From: Branchinecta lynchi
Taxonomy: Eukaryota > Arthropoda > Branchiopoda > Anostraca > Branchinectidae
Reading direction: 5' to 3'
Assembly: GCA_023053575.1 (NCBI GenBank)
Contig: JAKZAP010000016.1
Location: forward strand, 16,386,030-16,450,029
DNA: 64,000 nt
A program made the translations under genes and the position numbers. Position 1 is the stretch's first letter. The number at the start of each line of letters is the position of its first letter. The notes under the pieces were generated by a model. It was not told the origin of the DNA, did no database searches, and saw nothing but the letters and a program-made list of their open reading frames with translations. Shown here piece by piece: positions 9,960 through 21,144 of this stretch.

Positions 9960-12530
9960 TTGAAGACGGCACGAGGAAATGCTACTTCGAGAAAGGTGCT
10001 TCGAGAAAAGGGCACTTTGCAAGAATTGATATAAACATTTGGAATCTAAATATTTCGTGTCGTTACACGTATTCCATTGTTATTTTCCATCTGTTAACGT
10101 TGGTTCTATATACACAATCGAACAAACGGTTCCGATCGAAAACAAATGAAAACGGTTGGGGATGATTGTTGAAACAGACTTGAAAAAATGAAGCATCGGC
10201 AAACCCATTCCCGTCCTAATTGTGGTACTGACGAAAGTTTTGCCGATGATTTGGAAACTTTGTCGGCAAACCAAATCCTTACTTTCATGCTTTCGCTGGA
10301 AACAATCCTTTTTGGGAATACGGAAGCACCGACAAACTCTAAATTTTTTTTCTCTGCTAGGCTACCGCAAAAGCATTGTCCGAAAATCAAGCCCATGATA
10401 GGGAAAGTCTTTTTCGGCCAATCATAATCTTCATTTCGTCTGTTTTAATTTTATTTACAGTGACCGTGAAAAGCCTTTTTGGTAAGCCGGGAATCTTTTC
10501 CGAATTCGAACAAATCTTGTAGGTAGCTGTGAAATTTTTGTTATGTCTGACTGAATTTTGACGTCCTAACTGGGAAGGTCCCATTGGTAATTCGAGAATT
10601 ATTTTTTGTTCTTTCCCTAAGCACTGACGAATACTTCTGTAAACATATTTATCTTGTTTTGACCTTGGATCATTTGGTCCATCGCTTGGTCTCTAGATGA
10701 TTCACAAATTTTCTTGGACCCTTCCCCCACCTACAACCCCTTAATTTGCGCCGAAGAGGTTCATGCTAGAAAACTTATTTCAAGGCTTGATTCCATGTGG
10801 TAACTTTTGCCAGAGAGTGAATGACAAATTCAGAAAAATTGATCACAAGAACCATCTTAACTGATGGAGCTAAATTTGCTACTGCAACAGTTTTATGAGG
10901 CTTTCGTGGGGCATTTTGGCAACGTCCATTTTGTCGGAGAATTGTCAGGTCTTGCCCGTAAAATCTGGCTTGCCTCCTAACAAAATGGGTTAGTTACACC
11001 ACTGTATAACTACCCAGGGTAACCACTTTGAGAGAACTACTCAGACAGTTACTTCGTTCGTTTATCCGTCAATCTGTCTGCTGATTTGACTTTCGGATAG
11101 CACACAGACACTTAAAGGATTGAGAGTATTTTCTCAAGCTGGTTATGGTAAGTTCTTGGTTTAAAATAAGTAAGAAAGTAATTTATTTATGACCAGGGTC
11201 ATATGCTGGCTGGGCTCTGTTGTCCATGTTTTTGGCAGAGCCGACGAAATTTTCAGAAATGTGACGGTTAATTTAGGTAACGACCACGGTTGCCTTTTTG
11301 CTCCATGACCTCTATCTGGCTGAAGGTCAAATTTGTAGATGGCTAAGGTAGTCCAATATTTAGTGTTCGAGGAGAGATTAGGCTAACAAGGCATTTGAGT
11401 TTCGATTAATAATATTATTATTACTATTAGTATCATGTGCTGAATCCATATCTGAATTGGATTTGATAGCGGCTGAACTTTTTTTTTTAAGTCGGTTAGC
11501 TTGGCAAAATTGGGATTGAAATCTGGGTCAAAATATATTGTTTTTTTGGTCGAGTAATATAGTCGACCAAGATCTGGCAGAAGCACTTAAACCGCGCAAG
11601 GCTCTTCAGGACGGCCATGTTTTTATGGAAAAGACATTTTTGAAAACTTATTATATAGAATATTATAAACACTGTGTTTAAATTATTTTCAGGATTATTT
11701 TTAGGCAAGCTGGAGTGTTTCCAGCGGTATTTCGATCAAGGCTTTTATTAGCCCATGTATAATTGACATGTCTGTCGCAAAAAGAAGAATATACGGTTTG
11801 TTCAGCATGACTTCTACTTTCTTGCTGTCTGGAGGTACCTTAAATTCAAAGTTATTTTCAGTAGTACTTCTCCTAATTTAAACCTGTTTGTTTGAAGAAA
11901 TTATTTCTAATTTTGGAAAATTGTCACAACTTTATCACCTCTTGATGTACTTTCTCTCTCGTGATTCGTATTTTTGAATTTGGTCGAATTTTAGTTACTT
12001 TCCAAATTTTTGCCACATATGAAACAAGCCTGCCACTTACAGTAGAGTTATGCTTATGTGCCAGACCATACAGCCACACAGTAATAGCCAAACCAGGCAT
12101 TTATTTTCACTGGAAAGTATTTTCTGCTGCCTGTTACCCAACTACCACTTGATTACCCTCTCACGGTCTGACTATTTTGTTAGAAGGACGAACCAAGAAG
12201 ATGGCGGTTTGAATCAAGAGACACCTGGACAGAAAAAGAAGAACATTTGTAAATTTAAAATAAAACAAAATTTAACTGAATTTTACTTAAATCATATTGC
12301 AGGATAACACTGAAATAGTTGGCTATTTCCTGATATAGTTTGTTGTTGTTTTTTCCGACACATCAACTTTTTTTATACGCGTGTAAAGAAATCCAAGTAA
12401 TGAAACAGCTAGAGAACTGTTAAAATAAGCATACCTCTATTATCCTGGTCTGCATATTGAATCTTTCGCAGTGATTCATAATTAGAATTAAGATGGCATT
12501 TGGCTCGTTCTGCGGAGCCAAGCCGTCGAG
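9960..12530. other. Long stretch without a recognisable gene
   Basis: AT-rich sequence with scattered short frames of fewer than 100 codons and no domain motifs. A weak internal similarity exists between GCATCGGCAAACC- and GTCGGCAAACC-type segments at 10.19-10.28 kb. I see no RNA gene and no LTR pair. Confidence 0.4.
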
Positions 12531-12532
12531 AA

Positions 12533-12700
12533 GTCTTAGATAGATAGATATATATTTATTAGCACTTCTCTTAGTCATACGGACCTGGGGCTCCCCATAG
12601 TCCCAGAAGGCATGAATACAGGGAAAGAAATAAGAACGACGAAATGAAGTCCAGGCTATATCGACTGTTCAGAGGTTTAATCTAGGGATTTGAAGCCCTG
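12533..12700 (-). repeat. TAGA microsatellite and adjoining LINE/SINE-like 3' end
   Basis: A TAGA run at about 12537-12552 is followed by TATATATTTATTAGC and a short unique segment. Read on the minus strand this is sequence, then AATAAATATA, then a tetranucleotide tail, which is how LINE 3' ends look elsewhere in the window. No coding region is attached. Confidence 0.35.
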
Positions 12701-12856
12701 AAAGATAAAAATCTTTGGAAACTTTGTAAGATAAAAATCCCCTGATAGGACTCTCGAAATAAGTAATACGATGGATGGGACTACTCAATGCTTTTCAAAT
12801 AACATCGGTGGACCTTTCGCAATCTAGGATAGTGCAGAATACTGCCTTTCTGTTCT

Positions 12857-12974
12857 TGTATTATGCTGTTAGTGTTGCGTTTGTAATGTGCACTTACTAC
12901 TGGCTTGCTTGTTGTGTATATTGTCTTTAGTCTTGTAGGTGCTTAGGTTTAAAATAAACAATCAAACTTGTACA
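12857..12974 (+). repeat. Left LTR of element B
   Basis: Begins TGTATTATGC and ends TTGTACA. It matches the right copy closely over its whole length and is followed directly by TGGTATCAG. The outer border is approximate because similarity can be extended weakly to the left. Confidence 0.65.
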
Positions 12975-13049
12975 TGGTATCAGTAGTAACCAAATAAAAT
13001 TGATTCAACTCATTGCTCGACATCATCGGTTGACTGAAATTCCGAAAAC

Positions 13050-13400
13050 TTGAAACATGCATTGACTAGATTTAATCAATATACAAAACTCATGTTTATT
13101 GGTTCCCTAAGCGGTAAAACAGAGACTGTGAAATGCTCATATCTGCTCATATGGGTTGGCGAAAAAGGCAAGGACATATTCAATAAATTCACCATCGCTG
13201 TGTCAAATTGGATGGCCGGACACCTTGGCGTAGCCAAAACCAAACTTTGTGCTAGAGCTGTCATCTTCTGTCCCGGCATCACAAAAGATATCATTTCATA
13301 CATATCCCAGTGTGACGCTTGCAATGCCTTTCGTGACAAGCAGCAACAAGATTTTATGCTCAGAGATCACGAAGCTTCCATGGAAACACATTGCCATTAA
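13050..13400 (+). pseudogene. gag fragment fused in frame to integrase HHCC domain
   Basis: One open frame of 116 codons. The N-terminal third (LMFIGSLSGKTETVKCSYLL, then IWVGEKGKDIFNKFT) resembles the capsid region of Ty3/gypsy gag proteins. From about residue 48 it is an integrase N-terminal zinc domain: GHLGVAKTK, then FCPGITKDI, then CDACNAF, that is H ... C-x2-C with the usual spacing and a usual Trp replaced by Cys. An internal deletion of several kilobases must have joined them, because PR-RT-RH normally separates gag from integrase. The fusion is open but is most likely a deletion scar. Confidence 0.65.
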
Positions 13401-14401
13401 CATCTTCGACTGGCATCCATTGACTCATTGACATCGTCAGCCATCATTGCAAAACTAAAGAGCCAGTTTAGTCGTCATTGAATACCAAAAACGCCTACAT
13501 CAGATGACGCTCCAGATCTAGTTTCATCACAATCTGACCAGTTTACCTAATTTTGGGACATTAGTCACAGAACGAGTAGTCCGAAATATTCGGAAGCTAA
13601 TATCCTGATATTACAGCTCAAAGTGCCAAAAATCTCATGTCAGAAGCGCTAGAGGATAAATCGGACCAATCCTTAGCCATTCTTGATTGTCGGAACAAGC
13701 CAATTGAGGAAGGTCATTGTTCACCTGCAGAGTTGCTTATGAGTCGCCAGCGCCGTTCCGTTTTACCGTTGATTTCATCAGAGCTCTGACCAAAAATAGT
13801 GCCTTACTCTCCGTTTGAACACGAAATACAAAAGAAACAAGGATTCGGAAATCAGACCATGACCAAACAGCAAAATCATTAAAGGTGCTGTAGGAAGAGC
13901 AACCAGTCTGGGTCAAACATAGTGACGAAAAGAGGTGGGAAAGAGCATTGGACATTAGAACATTAGGGGATGGTCCCCATTCATATCTGGTGAAAGCTCA
14001 AAATGGCTGAGCACACAGGATGAACCGAAGACACTTCAGGCCCCAAACGAGTCCGAATGAGTCACCGAATGCGGACGGACAACGCTCTTAACTTCTCACC
14101 AAGACTCATCTTCAATAATCCGTCGTCTGGAACCGGGTGGAACTCGGAGACGCCAGGAAACGTCTTGCCATCTGGAACACCAACTTCGTAACAAAAAACG
14201 TCGGTTCCATCATCGACAGAGAAAGTCTCCTCTTGTTCTTGTAACTCCAGGGCCTATACGTCGTATCCCAACAGAACAAAGATTACCTCTACCCTGACCG
14301 AGGGATACCAGATATGCAACTCGTTCTAGTCAGGAAGTTAAACCTGTCATTCGATCTCTCAAGTAGGTGGCTTATAAAAGAGAGGGATTCAGAAGTCTGC
14401 C
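13401..14401 (+). pseudogene. Decayed integrase core and C-terminus of element B
   Basis: Multiple frameshifts, but a recognisable integrase segment: around 13720-13770 the plus strand encodes GHCSPAELLMSRQRRSVLPL, the typical segment after the catalytic core of gypsy integrases. No intact catalytic triad could be read. The sequence upstream keeps only scattered similarity. Confidence 0.5.
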
Positions 14402-14518
14402 TGATTATGCTATTAGTGTTGCGTTTGTAATGTGCCGATACTGCTTGCTTGCTTGTTGTATATATTGCATTTTCTCTTGTAGGGGCTTGGGTTTAAAATA
14501 AACAACCAAACCTCTACA
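14402..14518 (+). repeat. Right LTR of element B
   Basis: Begins TGATTATGC and ends CTCTACA. It is the partner of 12857-12974. Confidence 0.65.
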
Positions 14519-15604
14519 GCGACCCTTGGAAAAGAGGGCTACAATATCACTGATGAACATCACAGCTGACTTTCCATTTTTAGCCATTGCTTATTGTTTG
14601 GTCTTCCATTACTCATCCTCCAGCAGAGCAATCGTCTTTCGCCTTCAAGGTGAAATCTGATACCGAGACCAAGACCGAGACAGAAATTAATAGCCTAACA
14701 TGTCAAGTTAAAGAGTTGATAGAATTAGTTGCAAAATAATGATAGTGACCAGAAGCAGAGACGGGAGAATCCGACCATGAAATTATTTCAATCCGATTGC
14801 AGGGCTAAGTACGAATCCGGTTTGAATTCACCATTTCACGCTGAGGATTTGAATCTTGACTTGAATCCGACCTTAACAAAAATCAAATCATGTACATAAG
14901 TTGTTGTTTAGAATGAATAGTGACGAAGAAATACTGATGCCTCAGACAAATGAGGTTGCCATTTCTTGGTTTTATGTGTGGTTATCAACCAGGAATGAAT
15001 CTGGGGCTCGTTTAACCACAGTGTGTAAAAATAAAAATTAAAAAGGAAACTGGAAGGATTAGAAACTGGAGCGGAGTCGTAAGAGACCGCCCAGGAGGAA
15101 AAGTCATGGACTCAAACCGGAATCTGGATTGGGACTCGCTAGGCTCTGGTCAAAAGACTAAACGATATGGGAGTGCAATAAGGTTTCCCCTTGTAAATCC
15201 CATTCTGTTCAGGTATTAGGATGAGTACAGAACCGGTGGAAGACCGGAAAAGAAGAACGTCATGATGAATGAAATAGTTCCTATGAAAGAGTGAAAAGAT
15301 ACAGTATAAAATATTAAATATGTTGACGGAAGGGCAATAACGCTACCAATAGATGCAGAAATACACAGTGCGGGGTGCATATGGCACAAGCACAACACAA
15401 GCTAAAGGATACGTGACATCTATGCTATGGGTGGAAGAGATGAACCTGCTTATTTCTGCTTTATTCTGTAGATTGTTAGAATAAATTTTGAAATAGCAAA
15501 ACCAGTCAACAATTTCAGGGAGTTTCATCTACCTTTGAAGGAAAACAGATCAGAGGAGAGATATCAGTCGTCATTCACAAAAGCAATATGTTTTCTGCTA
15601 CCGT
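14519..15604. other. No recognisable gene
   Basis: About 1.1 kb between two LTR elements with only short frames and no motif I can assign. Confidence 0.4.
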
Positions 15605-15854
15605 TGTGACGATAAACTTTGTTATCGTTTTCCCGGCTTTCAAGCGCGTTCTACTTAGCTACGCTACCACCCCGATTAGCAAATTAATGCCTGAGAGCCG
15701 GACGAAGTTTATTTTCACTCCGAAAGTTGAAAAAGAATGCTGCGTCATTGTTCATTGAAACTTCGCGTCAAACTATTCTGTCTTTCTTTGTGATTCTTTA
15801 TTAAAGTTATTTCTTCTCTACCCTGTGTTGCTCGAAGTTTAACGAACTACCACA
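15605..15854 (+). repeat. 5' LTR of element C
   Basis: Starts TGTGACGATA and ends CTACCACA (TG...CA). It shares long runs with the 3' LTR, such as TTAGCTACGCTACCACCCC and ATTAAAGTTATTTCTTCTC, and carries several differences. It is preceded by ACCGT. Confidence 0.85.
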
Positions 15855-17000
15855 ATTGGTGTGCAGCGTCAGGATAGTAGAGCCCTAGAGCGAAGGTAAG
15901 AACTTTTGTTAATTGAGGCAACACAGTTCAAAGTTACTTTCGAGATTTCAGACTACCGTGGAGCCCACATTCGCTGGAGTAAGGACTAGATCTAGATCGC
16001 AGAGGCGTGATCACGTGGAACTAGTGCCAGTAAGACGCCATTGCATTGACCAGCCAGTAGCTAGGAAATCAGGGAGCGCCTCTAATGAGCAGAACACAGA
16101 GCCAGAGATGTCGAAGGTAGAGTAAAAATCATCAGGACAGATTGTCAGCGACTCTGAGACTAACGTAGGTCCATCTGGTCTCAATGATTTTGTTGCTCAG
16201 TTTCGTGACCTTCGTGCAAGTCATGCGCTAAAAACAAATTTGCGACGAGAAACGGTACGAAGAGGAAAAACAGCAACTATTAGTTAAGCTGAACAAACCA
16301 CGCGAGCCCAGTCTTAAAAAAAATGTCAGAGAGCAACGATATCGATAGTTTTCTCACAGTATTCGAAAACACGGCAACTTTATGTGGTTGGGATGACGCA
16401 ACTAGAGTACTACTCTTAATGCCATTGCTTTTAGGACGTGCCCTAGAAGCTGTCCCAGGGTTAACGCAGGGTCAGCTTAGGTATTTTAGTGGCGTTAAAG
16501 GGTTGATTTTATATAAATTCAACATCACCCCGGACATGTTCAGAGCGAAGTTCTCTCAGATTCAAATGACTGAAAAAGTTATTCTGAGCATTCCGATAAA
16601 CTGAGGACATATTGTATTAAATGGCTTTCGCTTACGGAGATCGATTTACAAACTGCTAAGATTCGAGCAATCGTGAACGCATTGACTCTCGATCGATTTA
16701 CTAATAGCGTTTCGATCCAGGTCTCGCAACTCATCTGCCTGAAACCGCACCAATGGCTGTGGCTTTAGCGGTAAATCTTAGCGACGCACAGAAATCACCG
16801 AATTCAACGCAGATGGCGCCTAAGCGAGCATTATAAGATAGAACAAAGAGCAATAGTAAGTTTCCTCAAGCTAAGGGTGAGCCTAGAGCTCGTTATAAAT
16901 GCGGTTCCTTAGATCATTTAGCTTGAGCTTGTCCAGCCATAGATAAATCTAGAAATCTCTCAAAAAGGGAGCAAGCAAGGGGTACCACAAAGAATTCGTT
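15855..17000 (+). pseudogene. gag of element C
   Basis: The leader and gag region. The clearest block, 16323-16604, encodes a capsid-like segment (DIDSFLTVFENTATLCGWDD, then LLMPLLLGRALEAVP) typical of Ty3/gypsy gag. Near 16891-16940 a knuckle remnant reads R-Y-K-C-G-S-L-D-H-L-A-stop-A-C: the first Cys is now Arg and a Trp-type codon is TGA. Frameshifts and stops interrupt the rest. Confidence 0.75.
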
Positions 17001-17059
17001 AAAGTGTATAGGGGATAAGGGGGTCTTTTTCGCGAAGAATTTTATGCACAAACTGACAC

Positions 17060-17345
17060 TAAAATTATTCCAGGCACGGTTAATGCAGTTAGCGCTAGAA
17101 TGCTTGTCGACAGTGGGAGTGGATGACGATAGTATGTCGAGACCTTTTGAAGGAAGTTGTCACGAATTCAACTCAGGTTTTTCACGTCGGTTGCGTACAT
17201 TCGCACGTTACACCACTGGATAGGGCCCTAGTAACCGTAGAAATAGAAAATGGTGATGGGGGAACGATTAGAAAGAGCATAACTGTGGCGGTATCCAACA
17301 GTTTGCCTCATCAGGTAATCCTAAGAAGGGATTTCAAAGAATTGT
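17060..17345 (+). pseudogene. Retropepsin-type protease of element C
   Basis: MLVDSGSG at about 17100-17124 is the aspartic-protease D-S/T-G active site and is followed at once by TGA. The reading frame resumes and ends with PHQVILRRDF at about 17308-17337, matching the C-terminal ILGRDF of retropepsins with Gly replaced by Arg. It acts in processing Gag-Pol in intact relatives. It is dead here. Confidence 0.75.
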
Positions 17346-17436
17346 TGGTCTGTTTTGATAAGCACCGCCCACGTAGAAAGCGACAGAAAGCGAATCGAGC
17401 CCGTCGAACTCGAGTGATTCCAGCTCCTCGGAAAAT

Positions 17437-18860
17437 TTGAGCAGTGAGGACGATAGTGAGAAAGCGCATGAGCTTCGACCATGTGTGAGCGACGCGAACA
17501 AACCGAGCCATGAAGAATCACCGGTGCTCGAATGCGCAGCTTTGGATTTCAATGCAACTTTGTTCAAAGAAATTAAAGATAATGCTCCAAAACCCAGGGG
17601 AGTCAGAAGAGAAGTAAAGAACGCCTTTACTCAAGCGACGATGTCAGCATCGCCCATCGAGAAGTCAGGAAACTTCCGGATATATCAGGAGCGTGACGAA
17701 ACCCTGGCTAACCTGCGAAAAAACTGTTCACACCTGGAGCAGGAAAACGCGAAGGTACTTTATGAGCTATTACACAATTTACTATACAGAGTATTTAGTC
17801 TTTCCAGTTCAGAAGGTGGAGGAAAGCGCATTCAACTTATATTACCACGCTGTTATAGACAGCAAGTCCTAAAACAAGTGCATAGTTCTGCGTTTGGAGG
17901 TCATTTAGGTCGCAGGAAGATTATCGATCGCATCACGCGCCTTTTCAGCTGGCGTGAGTTGACCCGTGACGCCGAGAAATTTGTTCGTTCTTGCGGGAAT
18001 GCTAGCTGATCGCTAGGATCACGAAGAGCGATAGAGTTCCTATGCAAAACTTTGTGTCAGCCACAAAACCCTTTGAGAGAATAGGAGTAAATCTCATAGG
18101 ACCTTTAAAAAGATCTTCAAAGGGAAATGTTTGGATTCTTTATATAGTCGATTATATTCGAAATGGCCAGAAGCGTATGCCCTTCGTTCGGCAAAGAGCG
18201 GGAAAATAATGGATGTGCTCCGTGTCTATTTTGGGAGGTACGGTTTCCCCAAATATTTAGTAAAGGATCAAGGAGCAAACTTGTTAGATAAACCCCTACA
18301 AAACATGCTAAACGAGTTAGGGTTCAAAAAGACTAGGAGTTCGCCGTTCCACCCTCAGACTGGTGATTTATGCGAGCGTTGGAATGGGACTCTCGTGAGT
18401 ATGCTAAAGAAGTGTGATATGGCAGAGCCATGAAAATGGGACGAGCCCCTTCCCCTAGTTTTGTTTGCATATCGCGAAGTAGGGCACGAATCAACAGGTT
18501 TTTCGCCTTACGAAATGCTATTCGGGAGTCCTTAAGGAAGGTTTCACCGATCAAAGGAATGCGAAGCCGGAGGAAAACAAAAGTAATCGTTCTCATCTTT
18601 TTCAGCATCGAGCACCAAAAGATAGCGGACCTAGTGCTAGCAAAGAACGCAACTGCCAGGGCTAAATAGAAGTCGACATACGACGTCGGAACGTCAGAGA
18701 CCAAGTCGTTAGAGCCAGGCGACAAGACCCTCGTGCTTATGCAGACGGGAGGGTCGAAGTTGGAGCGCCGGTGGCACGGCCCGTTCATGGTCTTACGGAA
18801 ACTTCGAAAGTGCAAATAGGCTGAAAGCAGGCCGAAAAAAGAAGAAAATCCTGCACGCGA
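17437..18860 (+). pseudogene. Integrase of element C, located before RT
   Basis: The N-terminal zinc domain reads LYRVF..., LILPRCYRQQVLKQVH, SSAFGGHLGRRKI, then ...EKFVRSCGN (H-x6-H-x29-C), with the last Cys lost. The catalytic core follows at about 18060-18433: GVNLIGP (the first catalytic Asp is Asn), SKWPEAYAL, LVKDQGANL (second Asp kept) and HPQTGDLCERWN (Glu kept). Then come ESTGFSPYEMLFG near 18500 and the C-terminal GDKTLVLMQTGGSKLERRWHGPF module near 18719-18788. All three integrase parts are thus present, in order, ahead of RT. Stops and frameshifts break it. Confidence 0.88.
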
Positions 18861-18874
18861 ACCTCCTCAGAAAG

Positions 18875-19900
18875 TTGATGGAACCTAAGCCATGCTATTT
18901 TTCAACGGTTCTTCCTGTTGAGAGCGAGCAAGAAGACCGGAACGTCAGAATCGTAATTTTTGGCCCTAATAGTCCTTCGCCTTCACAAGTCGAGCTTAGC
19001 CCCGATTTGAGCTTCAGAAAGCGAGAGCAAGTAAACGTGTCACTTAGCGAGTTTAGCTCAGTATTAAGGGAGATTCCTGGCAGAACAGATCTTGTCTGCC
19101 ACAAAATTAATACGGGTAGTTCTGAGCCCACAAGAAAAAATACTTACCGCATACCTGAAAGTAAACGCGCCGCAGTTGACGCTGAAATCGATAGAATGCT
19201 CGAGGCAGGGATAGTAAGACTTTCAAATAGCCCAGGGGTCAGTCCGATAGCAGTGGTGCCTAAAAAGAGCGATGAAATTCGCCTCTGTTGCGATTACCGA
19301 GCGTTAAACCATTAGTGAGAATCCGGACCCACGACCAATGCCGCAGATTGACGAGTTGATCTCAAGAGTAAGGAATGCGAAATACATCAGTGTCTACGAT
19401 CTAACTAAGGGATACTTTCAAATCGAATGGATGAGTCAAGTATCCCCAGAACTGTAGTAGTAAGCCACAGTCGCCATATCGAGTTCCTCCAAATGCTGTT
19501 TGGTTTGCGCGATGCAGGGGCATCATTTGTAAAAATGACGCAAAGGATAGTAGATAAGTATGAATCTTTCTCTGGGGCTTATTATGACGATTTAGTAGTG
19601 TTCAGCGACGATTGGGAAGACCATATCCGGCACAACGAGGTTATGCTAGAGCGCCATCGTCAGACAGGTTTAATCGCAAACCCACAGAACTTCCGAATGG
19701 GTTTCCCTTGAACTACGTATTTCGGTTATGTAGTAGCGAGCGTATTAATGTCAGTTTCCACAGAAAAGGCCGAAGCCGTCAAGGTTTATCGTAGGCCCAT
19801 TACAAAGAAAGATGTAAAGGCTTTCTTGGGACTGATTAGCTGTTAGCAGACTTTAATCCCAAACCAAGCTGCAGTCGCGCGCCCATTAATAGATCGATTT
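18875..19900 (+). pseudogene. Reverse transcriptase of element C
   Basis: Begins with a linker ending PGRTDLVCHKINTG. The conserved RT entry follows: RKNTYRIPESKRAAVDAEI, MLEAGIV, SNSPGVSPIAVVPKK, RLCCDYRALN, with a stop just after. The frame resumes with the LQMLFGLRDAGASF block and the catalytic AYYDDLVVFSDDWEDHI (YxDD). Position directly after the integrase C-terminal module is what sets the Gmr1-like order. Frameshifts near 19320, 19430 and 19710 inactivate it. Confidence 0.88.
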
Positions 19901-19989
19901 GAGAGAATCTCAAATCGAAACCGAATGTCGCTGAATTTAATGCGAAGTGTGAGTTAGCTTTCTCGAAATAAAAAGAAATACTGTCTGGG

Positions 19990-20396
19990 GACATAGTCAT
20001 GTGCTGTTTTCAGCACGACAAAAATATCACTATTCAGGTAGATGCCTCGGGGGAGGGAATTGGGGTAGTTGGTTCCCAAATCAACGATTCTGCCGAGCAC
20101 CCTTTCATTTTATTGAGCAGGGCACTCACAACAGCTGAAAGAAGGTACAGTACAATCGAGCGTGAATGCCTCGCTATAAAATTCGCTGTGCAAAAAATGT
20201 ATTATTTCGTCGAAGGTCGGCCCTTCGAAATATAGACAGATTACGCCCCACTAGCTTACCTGGCCCAAATGAAAAATGACAACCCACGTCTCGCTCGATG
20301 GGCAATGATTCCACAGCCTTTTTCAATAATGTTCGTCAAAAAGAGAGGCGTAGATAACGCGAACGCCGATGCGCTGTCAAGGGGGGGTATGAAATG
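19990..20396 (+). pseudogene. RNase H of element C
   Basis: Gypsy-type RNase H with its four acidic residues: VDASGEGIGVV (Asp), LSRALTTAERRYSTIERECL (Glu), TDYAPLAYL (Asp, just after an in-frame TAG) and NADALSRGG (Asp). It degrades the RNA of the hybrid in intact relatives. The single stop at about 20233-20235 is the main lesion. Confidence 0.88.
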
Positions 20397-20488
20397 ACCG
20401 AACACACCACTCTCTTGAACCCAGTTTCTTTGTTAATATTTGTAAGTATTTCTCCGTTGTTCCAGATCCCAAACTTAGGCGGAGGGCA

Positions 20489-20850
20489 ATGGCCGCCAAG
20501 TCAAGGTTCCTAGCAGATGTATGTGCTACCGATCACCCTACAGCCTGGGAAGCTCTTACGTCCGAGGTTCGGAACGACCGGAGTGTGCGCCAAGCAGTCG
20601 CCAACTGTAGGGGAAGTGACGTTAAGTTCTGTACTTTCGAGGGGGCGATCTTTAGGGTTTATGAGAACATGGAAGTGTCAATCGCTGTTCCTGAAAAATA
20701 ACACACAGCGATTTGTAACGCAGCCCACAGGTTCGGTAAGGTCCATCTTAATATGCAAGCCACACTAAGCGAGCTGATGGTTTTCTATCGAAGCCGATTC
20801 CTAAAGGTTGTCCTGGGATGCCGCAAATGTTCCCAGCCTTTTTGAGCGGG
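20489..20850 (+). pseudogene. Second integrase-type HHCC module after RNase H
   Basis: The frame from 20489 encodes a segment like the region before integrase zinc domains (FEGAIFRVYENMEVSIAVPE), has one TAA at 20699-20701, and continues in the same frame as TAICNAAHRFGKVHLNMQAT, then LSELMVF, then GCRKCSQPF before a stop. The pattern is H-x5-H-x24-C-x2-C, within the range of integrase N-terminal domains. No catalytic core follows, because the polypurine tract and 3' LTR start within 45 bp. The element therefore has a full integrase before RT and what looks like a lone N-terminal domain at the usual gypsy position. Confidence 0.65.
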
Positions 20851-20890
20851 GACTTTCTTCAAAAGTGGGGGAAGTTAGTGGTGGAGAGAG

Positions 20891-21144
20891 AGTGGCGATA
20901 CTCTTTGTAATCGCAACCACGTCTGGTTTTTCCGGCATTCAGGCGCGTTCTCCTTAGCTACGCTACCACCCCAATTAGCAAATGAATTCCTGAGAACCAG
21001 GCGAAGTTTATTTTCATTCCGAAAATGGAAAATGTCAGTGTTCATTGAGGCGTCGTGCCAAACTATTCTATCTTACTTTGTGATTCTTCATTAAAGTTAT
21101 TTCTTCTCCACCCCGTCTTGCTCGGTGTTTAACGAACTACCACA
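20891..21144 (+). repeat. 3' LTR of element C
   Basis: Partner of 15605-15854. It starts AGTGGCGATA (first base changed from T) after a purine tract and ends CTACCACA followed by the ACCGT duplication. It has several substitutions and small indels relative to the 5' LTR. Confidence 0.85.

Larger units (their letters stand above)
12857..14518 (+). mobile_element. LTR element B, short internally deleted derivative
   Basis: Two similar direct repeats of about 118 bp at the ends (shared core TGTTGCGTTTGTAATGTGC and GGTTTAAAATAAACAA) enclose 1.4 kb. TGGTATCAG right after the left repeat is a plausible primer-binding site, and AAAAGAGAGGG before the right repeat is a plausible polypurine tract. 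The interior fuses a gag fragment directly to an integrase zinc-binding domain, so protease, RT and RNase H are missing. Flanking bases show no clear target-site duplication. It is a non-autonomous remnant. Confidence 0.7.
15605..21144 (+). mobile_element. LTR element C: Gmr1-like Ty3/gypsy element (gag-PR-INT-RT-RH)
   Basis: 5.54 kb with paired LTRs of 250 and 254 bp and a 5-bp target-site duplication ACCGT on both sides (15600-15604 and 21145-21149). The primer-binding-type sequence TTGGTGTGCAGCG follows the left LTR and a purine tract ending GGTGGAGAGAG precedes the right LTR. Coding order on the plus strand is gag, protease, integrase (HHCC, core, C-terminal GPY/F-like module), reverse transcriptase, RNase H, then a second HHCC-like module. 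Integrase upstream of RT in a Ty3/gypsy-type pol is the diagnostic arrangement of the Gmr1 group. All genes carry stops or frameshifts and the LTRs have clearly diverged, so the copy is old and inactive. Confidence 0.9.

Noticed and set aside
9963..9974. GGCACGAGG string as a cloning adapter remnant
   Set aside because: A nine-base match to a cDNA-library adapter is expected by chance, and the surroundings are ordinary genomic sequence.
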